Source: Pseudarthrobacter sp. PS3-L1
GTDB taxonomy: Bacteria > Actinomycetota > Actinomycetes > Actinomycetales > Micrococcaceae
Reading direction: 5' to 3'
DNA: 64,000 nt
NCBI RefSeq assembly: GCF_030063285.1
Contig: NZ_JASISU010000001.1
Location: 372,001-436,000, forward strand
In this document: in pieces, positions 33,181 to 40,719 of the stretch
Layout of the letters: every line of letters begins with the position of its first letter
Position numbering within the stretch: position 1 is the first letter of the stretch
Program-made: the position numbers and the translations under genes
The notes under the pieces: generated by a model
What the model saw: only the letters and a program-made list of their open reading frames with translations
Told to the model about the DNA's origin: nothing
The model's database searches: none

Positions 33181-33834
33181 ATGACCCGCAAGATCGCCTC
33201 TCCACGCCTCCCCGTCCTGAATCTTGACAACCTGCGGGCAGACGAACGGCCAGTGATCCGTCGTGGAGATCGCCACGACGGCATGGCATACTCCGGGCTT
33301 CGGCTGGATGGCCAGGAGCTCGACGGCGCCGATTTCAGCGAGTGCCGCTTTGATTCCGTCTCAATGAATGAGACCCAGCTTCGCGGCGCCGGGTTCAAGG
33401 ACAGCTTGCTTGCGGAGCTGTATGCGCCTGTCTTTTCGGCCCCGCGCAGCACCTGGCGCGAGGTCCTGCTCACGAACCCCCGGCTGGGTTCAGCCGAGGT
33501 CTATGAGAGCGGCTGGCAATCGGTGCGCATCGACGGCGGAAAAATCGATTACCTGAACCTTCGCGGATCGAAGCTGACGGATGTCCTCATCAGCGACTGC
33601 ATCATCAATGAGTTGGACCTTGGCTCAGCAACGGCCGCCCGGGTATCCCTGAGTAACTGCACCATTGGCACCCTTGATATCACTGGTGCCAGGCTCCGGG
33701 ACTTTGATCTGCGCGGCAGTGAATTCCGGGGCATCAACGGACTTGGCAGCCTGGCCGGGGTTGTCATTGACAGGGATCAGCTCGATTCGCTGGCCGGGCT
33801 GATGGCGCAACACCTCGGTGTGGTGGTGGCCTAG
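33181..33834 (+). CDS. Pentapeptide repeat protein
   Basis: A 217-residue protein with repeated A(D/N)Lxx-like pentapeptides in two blocks: LRLDGQELDGADFSECRFDSVSM (about 41-63), and IDYLNLRGSKLTDVLISDCIINELDLG through LRDFDLRGSEFRGI (about 121-188). Such repeats build a right-handed quadrilateral beta-helix; some members mimic DNA and protect gyrase, but most are uncharacterised. The first ATG (33181) sits 6 nt after TAGGAT (33169-33174), suggesting a leaderless start. Confidence 0.87.
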   Translation: MTRKIASPRLPVLNLDNLRADERPVIRRGDRHDGMAYSGLRLDGQELDGADFSECRFDSVSMNETQLRGAGFKDSLLAELYAPVFSAPRSTWREVLLTNPRLGSAEVYESGWQSVRIDGGKIDYLNLRGSKLTDVLISDCIINELDLGSATAARVSLSNCTIGTLDITGARLRDFDLRGSEFRGINGLGSLAGVVIDRDQLDSLAGLMAQHLGVVVA

Positions 33835-33853
33835 GGGCCCGGGCGTGTAATCT

Positions 33854-33875
33854 TTAGTGAACGAACGGTCGGTAA
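33854..33875 (-). promoter_or_regulatory. PaaR-type operator 1 (upstream of the thiolase operon)
   Basis: Read on the minus strand this 22-bp site starts TTACCGACCGTT and ends CACTAA. It matches sites at 43651 and 51442 at the conserved TTACCGA[A/C]CGTT core and the terminal TAA. It lies 129 bp before the thiolase start. Confidence 0.75.
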
Positions 33876-34003
33876 TTATCTGGTGCTGATGCTGGCCCGC
33901 ATGCCAGAACTCGTGGCTGCGGATTATCAGATGCTCTTGGCGCGGATAACGCCGGCCCGTACCGAGCACCAACAACGCGGTTACCGCAAGAGGAGTATGG
34001 GCC

Positions 34004-35230
34004 TTGGGATCAGCAGCAGGACCACAGGCGTTTCTGGTAGGCGGGGCCCGCACCCCCGTGGGTCGCTACGGCGGGGCACTCTCTAGCGTCAGGCCTGACG
34101 ACCTTGCCGCGATTGCCATTGGGGCCGCGGTGTCCCGGTCCGGCCTGGACCCGCACGCTGTTGAGGAGGTCATCTTTGGCAATGCCAACGGTGCCGGTGA
34201 GGAAAATCGGAACGTTGCCCGTATGGCTTCTCTTCTGGCTGGCCTTCCCCTGGAAGTACCGGGTATTACTGTCAACCGGCTCTGCGCCTCAGGGCTGAGT
34301 GCCATCATCATGGCCGGTCAGATGATCTCCTCGGGTGCTGCCGACGTCGTCATTGCCGGCGGTGTCGAATCGATGAGCCGGGCACCGTGGGTCCAGGAGA
34401 AACCCACCACGGCCTTTGCCAAACCCGGCCAGATCTTTGATACGTCCATTGGGTGGCGCTTCATCAATCCGCTTTTCCAGGAGGGTGAACTGTCCCGCGA
34501 CGGGAAAATGACCTTCTCGATGTCTGAGACGGCAGAGGAAGTGGCCCGGGTGGACGGCATCAGCCGGGCAGATGCCGACGAGTTCGCTGCAGCGTCGCAC
34601 CAGAAGGCGCTGAACGCCATGGCGGCGGGGCGCTTTGTCGAGGAGATTGCCCCGGTTACCGTGCGGGGCCGCAAAAGCGACACAGTAGTGGACACCGATG
34701 AGGGACCGCGCCCGGGGACCACGTCCGAGGTCCTGAGTGGGCTCCGTCCGGTGGTAGCTGGTGGGTCGGTGGTGACGGCAGGCAATGCATCAAGCCTCAA
34801 TGACGGCGCATCAGCGATTGTTGTTGCCTCGGAGGCCGCAATTCGGAAGCTGGGCCTGGTGCCGCGAGCCCGGATTGTCCACGGAGCGTCGGCTGGCTGT
34901 GCGCCGGAACTGATGGGAATCGGACCTGTTCCAGCAACCCAGAAGGTCCTGCAGCGCTCCGGTTACTCCCTGGACGATCTTGGTGCTGTTGAGCTCAACG
35001 AAGCCTTCGCAAGTCAGTCCCTGGCTGTTATTCGACGCCTGGGCCTTAACCCAGGCATTGTGAACAACGACGGCGGCGCCATTGCACTGGGGCATCCGCT
35101 TGGTTCGAGCGGCTCCCGGCTTGTGGTGACCCTGTTGGGCCGGATGGAGCGCGAAAATGCTGCCGTGGGGCTGGCCACCATGTGTATTGGTGTTGGCCAG
35201 GGCACCGCCCTGCTACTGGAAAGGGTCTGA
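34004..35230 (+). CDS. paaJ: Thiolase family acyl-CoA acetyltransferase (phenylacetate pathway)
   Basis: A 408-residue thiolase. The nucleophile is Cys in VNRLCASGLSAIIMAGQMI; NEAFASQS and GGAIALGHPLGSSGSR supply the His and C-terminal Cys (ATMCIGVGQG). In phenylacetate catabolism PaaJ cleaves 3-oxo-5,6-dehydrosuberyl-CoA and 3-oxoadipyl-CoA. The start is TTG 34004, with AGAGGAG 8 nt upstream. The gene leads a cluster with enoyl-CoA hydratase and hydroxyacyl-CoA dehydrogenase under the PaaR-type operator. A beta-ketoadipate (PcaF) role is possible, as the two are close homologues. Confidence 0.82.
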   Translation: MGSAAGPQAFLVGGARTPVGRYGGALSSVRPDDLAAIAIGAAVSRSGLDPHAVEEVIFGNANGAGEENRNVARMASLLAGLPLEVPGITVNRLCASGLSAIIMAGQMISSGAADVVIAGGVESMSRAPWVQEKPTTAFAKPGQIFDTSIGWRFINPLFQEGELSRDGKMTFSMSETAEEVARVDGISRADADEFAAASHQKALNAMAAGRFVEEIAPVTVRGRKSDTVVDTDEGPRPGTTSEVLSGLRPVVAGGSVVTAGNASSLNDGASAIVVASEAAIRKLGLVPRARIVHGASAGCAPELMGIGPVPATQKVLQRSGYSLDDLGAVELNEAFASQSLAVIRRLGLNPGIVNNDGGAIALGHPLGSSGSRLVVTLLGRMERENAAVGLATMCIGVGQGTALLLERV

Positions 35231-35233
35231 ACC

Positions 35234-36052
35234 ATGGCGGGGGACAAGGAAAACGCCTACACCACGCTGCAGGTGACGGAACTGCCGGATCGCGTGGTTG
35301 TCCTGCTGGATCGTCCCGAAGTCCGCAACGCAATCGACCAGGCCATGGTTGATGAACTGCACAGAATCTGCCAGAGTCTGGAAACGCATCCGCGGATCCT
35401 GATTGTGGCCGGTGCCGGTGGTGTCTTTGCCTCTGGCGCTGATATTGGACAGCTCCGGCAGCGTCGACGCGACGATGCCCTGCAGGGCATCAACTCTTCG
35501 CTTTTTGTCCGGATCGCCAAACTCCCCATGCCCGTCATTGCCGCCCTTGACGGGTATTGCCTGGGCGGGGGTGCCGAGCTGGCCTACGCAGCGGATTTCC
35601 GCATTGGAACGCCCTCGCTGCGGATTGGAAATCCAGAGACCGGGCTTGGCATCATGGCAGCGGCTGGTGCCACCTGGCGTCTCCGGGAGCTGGTTGGTGA
35701 GCCCCTCGCCAAGGACATCCTCCTGACAGGCCGGGTCCTGAAGGCCCCGGAAGCTCTGGCCGCAAGGCTCATCACGGAGGTCCACGAGCCGACGGACCTG
35801 ATGGCCGGGGCTCACGCCCTGGCGGATCGGATTGCCAGTCAGGACCCGCTGGCCGTGCGGATCACCAAATCTGTTTTCCACGCGCCACCAGAATCACACC
35901 CCGTGATTGACCAGCTCGCGCAGGGAATCCTCTTCGAATCCCAGGCCAAGCTGGACCGGATGCAAGCCTTCCTGGACCGTAAGAACCAGCCCAGCCCAGC
36001 ATCGACGCTACCCTCTAATGCCGAAGCCACCACGGAGGAAACAAAGCCATGA
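35234..36052 (+). CDS. Enoyl-CoA hydratase (PaaF-like)
   Basis: A 272-residue crotonase-family enzyme: VVVLLDRPEVRNAIDQAMVDEL, AGAGGVFASGADIGQL (oxyanion hole) and LDGYCLGGGAELAYAADFRI, with the Glu of NPETGLGIMAAAGATWRL. It would hydrate 2,3-dehydroadipyl-CoA in the lower phenylacetate route. It starts 3 bp after the thiolase stop, and its stop overlaps the next start (ATGA). Confidence 0.85.
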   Translation: MAGDKENAYTTLQVTELPDRVVVLLDRPEVRNAIDQAMVDELHRICQSLETHPRILIVAGAGGVFASGADIGQLRQRRRDDALQGINSSLFVRIAKLPMPVIAALDGYCLGGGAELAYAADFRIGTPSLRIGNPETGLGIMAAAGATWRLRELVGEPLAKDILLTGRVLKAPEALAARLITEVHEPTDLMAGAHALADRIASQDPLAVRITKSVFHAPPESHPVIDQLAQGILFESQAKLDRMQAFLDRKNQPSPASTLPSNAEATTEETKP

Positions 36053-36984
36053 GTCCCACCAGCCCTGCAGCAGGCAACCCCCAGCAAACACAATCACTCA
36101 CAGCCCCGGGAGCCAGTATCAGCCCAACCGCCGGGACCTCAGCACTTCCCGGGCTCGTTGGAGTGCTCGGCGGCGGTCGGATGGGCGCCGGGATCGCCCA
36201 CGCTTTCCTGACCCACGGTGCGGACGTGATGGTGGTGGAACGCGACAGTACAGCCGCCGAGGCTGCCAGGCAGCGGGTCCTTGATGCCGTAGGCAAGAGC
36301 CTGGAACGCGGTCTTGGCGGTGGCCTGGCAGACTACGCCGACCGGCTGAGTGTTTCGGCGGACCACGCCGATTTTAGTGGGGCAGCGCTGGTGGTGGAAG
36401 CGGTCCCGGAAGACTGGGACCTCAAGGTCTCCTCCCTGCAGGGAATTGAACGGCACCTCGCGGACGGTTCGTTCCTAGCATCCAACACGTCCTCGCTGTC
36501 CGTGAACGGGCTGGCCCGCGAACTGCAGCGGCCAGGGAACTTTGTGGGCCTGCACTTCTTCAACCCCGTCCCGGCGTCCACGCTCATCGAAGTGGTCCTG
36601 GGGGAGCAAACCTCCGCGGAGCTTGCCCAGGCTGCAGGGGAGTGGGTGGCCGCGCTCGGCAAGACCGCTGTCGTTGTCCATGACGCACCGGGTTTTGCCT
36701 CGTCCCGGCTGGGCGTGGCGATTGCTCTGGAGGCCATGCGCATGGTGGAGGAGGGTGTGGCATCAGCTGAGGACATTGACGCCGCTATGGTCCTGGGCTA
36801 CCGGCATCCCACCGGACCGCTGCGCACCACTGACATAGTTGGCCTTGACGTTCGGTTGGGGATCGCTGAATACCTTGAGTCCACGCTGGGTGAGAGGTTT
36901 GCCCCGCCACAGATCCTCCGGGACAAAGTGGCGCGCGGAGAACTGGGACGCAAAACTGGTCAGGGATTTTTTACCTGGTCCTGA
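36049..36984 (+). CDS. 3-hydroxyacyl-CoA dehydrogenase (PaaH-like)
   Basis: A 311-residue NAD-dependent dehydrogenase. The Rossmann motif is LVGVLGGGRMGAGIAHAFLTHG (about 36-57). HFFNPVPASTLIEVV contains the catalytic His, and the C-terminal domain has DAPGFASSRLGVAIALEAMRMVEEGVAS and GRKTGQGFF. It oxidises 3-hydroxyadipyl-CoA in phenylacetate degradation. The first 33 residues are a Pro/Ser-rich extension without a known role. Coupled to the hydratase by a 4-nt ATGA overlap. Confidence 0.88.
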   Translation: MSPTSPAAGNPQQTQSLTAPGASISPTAGTSALPGLVGVLGGGRMGAGIAHAFLTHGADVMVVERDSTAAEAARQRVLDAVGKSLERGLGGGLADYADRLSVSADHADFSGAALVVEAVPEDWDLKVSSLQGIERHLADGSFLASNTSSLSVNGLARELQRPGNFVGLHFFNPVPASTLIEVVLGEQTSAELAQAAGEWVAALGKTAVVVHDAPGFASSRLGVAIALEAMRMVEEGVASAEDIDAAMVLGYRHPTGPLRTTDIVGLDVRLGIAEYLESTLGERFAPPQILRDKVARGELGRKTGQGFFTWS

Positions 36985-37015
36985 AAAGGTGAACGGCCGT
37001 GGCGGAAAACAGCTA

Positions 37016-37040
37016 AAGCCGCCCGGTCCTCGGACGGCTT
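37016..37040. terminator. Hairpin between the paa cluster and the DUF6480 gene
   Basis: AAGCCG (37016-37021) pairs with CGGCTT (37035-37040), with further inner C-G pairs. It lies between two convergent genes and could serve both. Confidence 0.55.
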
Positions 37041-37078
37041 CAGTGAGTTGATGGGTTCAGCCGGCAGCAGGGGCAAGC

Positions 37079-37312
37079 TCAGAACATGCCGACAATGCGT
37101 CCCACAAAAAACAGGATGAAGAGCAGGACAGCGACGCCGATCGCGCCAATGATCGCGAACTGCAGCCCCCTACCGCCACCGCCGCCTTCATCGTGTCCCT
37201 GGTCTCCGGCCGTAGCCGATTCGCCCGGGGGCGTCTCTCCCGGTGGCACGCCACCGCCGGGCTCAAGGCCGGTGATGTTGTCTTCTTCTGGATCCGGGTT
37301 GGTCCCTGACAC
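37079..37312 (-). CDS. DUF6480 family protein
   Basis: A 77-residue protein beginning MSGTNPDPEEDNITGLEPGG, with GVPPGETPPGES after it and a single C-terminal helix FAIIGAIGVAVLLFILFFVGRIVG. The N-terminal signature is that of DUF6480 proteins in actinobacteria. It starts at GTG 37312 with GAGGAG upstream. A single-pass membrane protein of unknown function. Confidence 0.8.
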   Translation of the reverse strand: MSGTNPDPEEDNITGLEPGGGVPPGETPPGESATAGDQGHDEGGGGGRGLQFAIIGAIGVAVLLFILFFVGRIVGMF

Positions 37313-37441
37313 GTTCTCTCCTCAGGTATTCGGCCCTCCCGCACTGCCTGGGGTGGCGGGCGGGTTCAGCTCTTACCCAGCGTAGCTGTCTTTTCCCCGG
37401 ATGTACCCGCCCGGGGCTCCCTGGCGGGGCTCCGGGCCGGG

Positions 37442-38845
37442 TCAGGAAACGGGAACGGATTCCTGCTGCTCGGCGGCCCATGCGGCGTAGCTGCCGTCCA
37501 GTTCGACGACGTCGTACCCGGCCCGCCGCAGTGCACTTGCGGCTACCGAATTCCTCACGCCGCTCTGGCAGTAGGTGACGATCCTGCCCTGGGCGGGGAG
37601 TTCATCCAGGTGCCACATCACGCGGCCGCCGCTGAGCTGGGATGATCCTGGAATGTGGCCGGCCGTGTGCTCCGTCCGGTTCCTCACATCCAGGACCATC
37701 GCAGCGTTGAATTCCGCCAGGTCAGCGGGCTGGACCAGCTCCGGGGTGAACTGGGGGAGGCCGTCGATCCCCGTGACATAGCCGGCAACGTTGTCAATGC
37801 CAACCCGGACTAGGTGATCCCACATCTCCTGGGCCTGCTCCTGGCCGTCAGCCAGGAGCACCAGGGGATTGTGGTCAGTCTCCGGGTCGACCACCCAGGC
37901 GCCGAAGCTGGCCACTGACTTGCCTGCTGGGACGTTCAAGGACCGGGTGACGGTACCCTGATGGACGTTTGTGCTGGAGCGGGTGTCCACAAAGGTGAAC
38001 GTGTCTGACGCGAGGCCGCCAGCAACGTCGGCGGTGTTCAGCTCCGTGAGCGGTTTCCGCGTCCCCATCACCGCGGGTCCCTCTCGGTTCTCACGCTTCA
38101 TGCGGGCAAAATAGGCGTGGGCGTCTGGCTGGCCATCAAGGAGCTCGGCAATAAACCCGGCCTCGTCGTTGGCATCGAGGTAGGGGCCCCACCAGGCGTA
38201 GAGCCTTTCATAGCCCACGGTGGAGGAGGGGATTGATCCGAGTGCCTTGCCGCAGGCACTGCCGGCGCCGTGGGCAGGGTGGACCTGGACGTAGTCGGGC
38301 AATGTCAGGAATTTGTCGCGCAGGCTGGCAAACAGCTGGCTGGCGCCCGCAAAGCGGGTATCAATGCCTCCGGCGGCCTCATCCAAGAGATCTGGCCGCC
38401 CCAGGTCACCCGAGAAAACGAAGTCGCCGGAGAGTAGGTAGCCGGCCTGGTCACTGAACGCTCCATCAGTGACCAGGAAGGAAAGGTGCTCGGGTGTGTG
38501 GCCGGGAGTGTGGAGGGCCCTGATGGTGATGTTTCCCAGGGCGAAGGAATCGCCGTCGTACAGCCGCGTTCCGTCAAACCCATACTGCCAGTCGGCTCCG
38601 CCTTCACCTGAAACATAGATTGCTGCCCCGGTCGCTGCAGCGAGTTCCCTGGTGCCTGAGAGGTAATCCGCGTGGATATGGGTCTCGGCTGCTGCCACGA
38701 TCTTCATGCCGTTCTTCTCAGCAAGGGCCTGGTAGACGGCAATGTCGCGGCGACCGTCAACAACCAGGGCCTCACCCTTGGCCTGGCAGCCGATCAGGTA
38801 GCTGGCCTGGGAAAGGTCCTCGTCGTAGATGCGTTCAAAAAGCAT
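37442..38845 (-). CDS. Persulfide dioxygenase-rhodanese fusion (CstB-like metallo-beta-lactamase protein)
   Basis: A 467-residue protein. Residues about 1-240 are a metallo-beta-lactamase fold with ETHIHADYLSGTRELA and GHTPEHLSFLV, as in ETHE1-type persulfide dioxygenases. Two rhodanese domains follow; the second has the active-site loop VTYCQSGVRNS with Cys, while the first lacks a clear Cys. This layout matches CstB, which oxidises low-molecular-weight persulfide and makes thiosulfate. It is downstream of the rhodanese-tauE pair on the same strand, with AAGGAG before the ATG, and 99 bp from tauE. Membership in the sulfide operon is supported by neighbours. Confidence 0.87.
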   Translation of the reverse strand: MLFERIYDEDLSQASYLIGCQAKGEALVVDGRRDIAVYQALAEKNGMKIVAAAETHIHADYLSGTRELAAATGAAIYVSGEGGADWQYGFDGTRLYDGDSFALGNITIRALHTPGHTPEHLSFLVTDGAFSDQAGYLLSGDFVFSGDLGRPDLLDEAAGGIDTRFAGASQLFASLRDKFLTLPDYVQVHPAHGAGSACGKALGSIPSSTVGYERLYAWWGPYLDANDEAGFIAELLDGQPDAHAYFARMKRENREGPAVMGTRKPLTELNTADVAGGLASDTFTFVDTRSSTNVHQGTVTRSLNVPAGKSVASFGAWVVDPETDHNPLVLLADGQEQAQEMWDHLVRVGIDNVAGYVTGIDGLPQFTPELVQPADLAEFNAAMVLDVRNRTEHTAGHIPGSSQLSGGRVMWHLDELPAQGRIVTYCQSGVRNSVAASALRRAGYDVVELDGSYAAWAAEQQESVPVS

Positions 38846-38944
38846 GGGATGCGCTCCTTCTGGAAAGTTGTGGGAAGAGTTGTGGTGTGTATGGGTGCGT
38901 GGTGTTGGTACGTGGATCCGGCGACATGTGGTCCCCTGGATTAC

Positions 38945-39703
38945 TCAGGCAAGGAGGGTGCTGGCCGTGACCCACGCAGCAACGGCGAAGATCAATATCG
39001 CAAACGACACCCGGATATGCCTGTCCTTGAGCCCGGTGGCAAAGCGGGCCGCTACCAGGGAACCGAGAATGGCCGGAATGGCAAAAGCCAGGACCGTGGG
39101 CCAGTTGATGGTGAAACCGGCTGCGTGCGCACTGAACCCTGCTGCTGAGTTGATGACAATGATGGCCAGGGAGGAACCGACGGCCTGTTTCATGCGTAGC
39201 CCAAGGATGATCGTCAGTGCGGGGGTCAGGAGGAATCCGCCCCCGACTCCCAACAGGCCAGTGAGGAAACCCACCAGGAGTCCGACGCTGGCAGCTTTTG
39301 GCGCGCAGGTTCGGAATGCCCGGGTTTCGCCGGTACTACACGGTCCTTCGCTTTCCCTGGTCCGGCCCAGCATCCTGATCCCGGCAAGGACCATGATGGC
39401 CGCGAAAGCGAGGAGGAGAATCTCGGGGTTGAGGAGTCTGCCCACCCCAGCGCCCGCCCAGGCTGCCGGGATCCCTGCGGCCCCGACAATGAGAACAACT
39501 GGCCAGTTGATCCCAGCGCGGAAGCGGGGCAAGAGCGCCGCCAGGGACGAGGCACCCACCACCAGCAATGACGTGGGAATGGCCTCGGCTGGGCTCAGCC
39601 CCACACCGTAAACCAGGGCGGGAACCGCGATGATCGACCCGCCGCCACCCACAACGCCAAGGACAATCCCGACGAAGAGTCCGAGCGACAGGGCGGCAAT
39701 CAT
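38945..39703 (-). CDS. Sulfite exporter TauE/SafE family protein
   Basis: A 252-residue membrane protein with about eight helices. LFVGIVLGVVGGGGSIIAVPALVYGVGLSPAEAIPTSLLVV is the family's duplicated Gly-rich motif, repeated as VGLLVGFLTGLLGVGGGFLLTPALTIIL. It is thought to export sulfite or related sulfur anions. Its start overlaps the stop of the upstream rhodanese gene by 4 nt, so both are co-translated. Confidence 0.9.
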   Translation of the reverse strand: MIAALSLGLFVGIVLGVVGGGGSIIAVPALVYGVGLSPAEAIPTSLLVVGASSLAALLPRFRAGINWPVVLIVGAAGIPAAWAGAGVGRLLNPEILLLAFAAIMVLAGIRMLGRTRESEGPCSTGETRAFRTCAPKAASVGLLVGFLTGLLGVGGGFLLTPALTIILGLRMKQAVGSSLAIIVINSAAGFSAHAAGFTINWPTVLAFAIPAILGSLVAARFATGLKDRHIRVSFAILIFAVAAWVTASTLLA

Positions 39704-40338
39704 CGTTTCGGTGCCGGCCCTGCGCCGGGAGTAGGCAGGTCAAGGATGGCGCTCTCGCGGGTTGGTTCCCGGGCGGCCCTGTTCCACGGCATGGCGGAGA
39801 GTGCCTTGCCCATGGCGCAGGTATTGGTTGCTGCCGAGAATGTCAGGCCCACCCCGATTGCCCCGGCCAGGGTCCTGATTTTCGGCGAGACGAACTTGCC
39901 TCCCACGAGTCCCACAGTCACTAGGGAGCCGGCTGCAAGGCGCACCTGGCGCTCCAGGTCCCAGCGGTTCTTCCCCTGGACAACGGCCCCACCCGTTGCC
40001 GCAAATCCCGGGACTCCGCCGGTCAGGACGTAGGCAGCGCCAATGCCAACAGCTCCCAGGCGCTGACGGGCCTGTTCTGCCCGTGCACCTGACTGACAGA
40101 CCAGGACCACCCTGTTACCCAGCCGTGCAGCCAGCTCGTCGGAGTGTTCGGAGAGCAGTGGCAGCGGGATGTTGTAGGAACCCCTGATGTGCATGGATTC
40201 AAACTCCGCTGCGGACCTGACGTCGATAACCATGAGGTCCTGGTGTTCTGCTATCCAGGATTTCAGGGTCTGGGGTGCGAGTGCTGTGACGCCTGGTCGG
40301 ATAAATGTGTCAGCTGGTGATGGTGTGGGGGGAATCAT
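39700..40338 (-). CDS. Rhodanese-domain protein with membrane C-terminus
   Basis: A 212-residue protein. The rhodanese domain (about 20-115) contains DLMVIDVRSAAEFESMHI and the Cys loop LVCQSGARAEQA. Residues about 130-190 form a DUF2892-like hydrophobic region (LAAGSLVTVGLVGGKFVSPKIRTLAGAIGVGLTFSA). It probably transfers sulfane sulfur at the membrane, feeding TauE. It is the first gene of the minus-strand sulfur module. A -10-like TAATAC on the minus strand (40378-40383) lies in the operator region. Confidence 0.88.
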   Translation of the reverse strand: MIPPTPSPADTFIRPGVTALAPQTLKSWIAEHQDLMVIDVRSAAEFESMHIRGSYNIPLPLLSEHSDELAARLGNRVVLVCQSGARAEQARQRLGAVGIGAAYVLTGGVPGFAATGGAVVQGKNRWDLERQVRLAAGSLVTVGLVGGKFVSPKIRTLAGAIGVGLTFSAATNTCAMGKALSAMPWNRAAREPTRESAILDLPTPGAGPAPKR

Positions 40339-40365
40339 TGATGTCCTGTCGGGAGTTGGTCATGG

Positions 40366-40428
40366 ATACCCCACCGAGTATTACAGATACCCCCGGGGGT
40401 ATGCAACAAACCCCTGGGGGTATAGAAT
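40366..40428. promoter_or_regulatory. Triple CstR/CsoR-type operator in the divergent sulfur-module promoter
   Basis: Three related 16-bp sites lie at an exact 21-bp period: ATACCCCACCGAGTAT (40366-40381, degenerate), ATACCCCCGGGGGTAT (40387-40402, perfect palindrome) and AAACCCCTGGGGGTAT (40408-40423). The last runs into the -10 box TAGAAT (40423-40428) of the regulator gene, and the first overlaps the minus-strand -10. The G/C-tract palindrome is typical of the CsoR/CstR family. Confidence 0.85.
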
Positions 40429-40457
40429 CATGATTCAACCCGTGATGTGGAGATGCC

Positions 40458-40715
40458 ATGCAACTTGATCCAACAGAACTGACCCCGGTGGTAAACCGGC
40501 TCAAACGTGCCCAGGGCCAGCTTGCCGCTGTCACGCGCATGCTGGAGGAGGGGAAAGACTGCAAAGACATCGTCACCCAGCTTGCAGCCGTCTCGAAGGC
40601 CCTTGATCGTGCCGGATTTGCCATCATTGCTACCAGCTTGGAGCAGTGCATTGTCCGCAAGGACGAAACGATGGACAAGAAGGAGCTGGAGAAGCTTTTC
40701 CTCTCCCTCGCTTGA
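40458..40715 (+). CDS. cstR: CsoR/FrmR-family regulator, CstR-type persulfide sensor
   Basis: An 85-residue all-helical regulator, MQLDPTELTPVVNRLKRAQG. Cys35 (GKDCKDIVTQL) and Cys64 (LEQCIVRKD) are conserved, but the residue four before Cys64 is Ser60 rather than the His that CsoR uses for Cu(I). A two-Cys, no-His pattern fits CstR, which senses persulfides by forming a di- or trisulfide link. The tri-operator upstream and the divergent rhodanese/TauE/CstB-like genes support this. GGAG lies 5 nt before the ATG. Confidence 0.88.
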   Translation: MQLDPTELTPVVNRLKRAQGQLAAVTRMLEEGKDCKDIVTQLAAVSKALDRAGFAIIATSLEQCIVRKDETMDKKELEKLFLSLA

Positions 40716-40719
40716 GCCG

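Noticed and set aside
33883..34086. Small plus-strand frame before the thiolase gene
   Set aside because: It overlaps the thiolase start in another frame, lacks a clear ribosome-binding site and matches nothing known.
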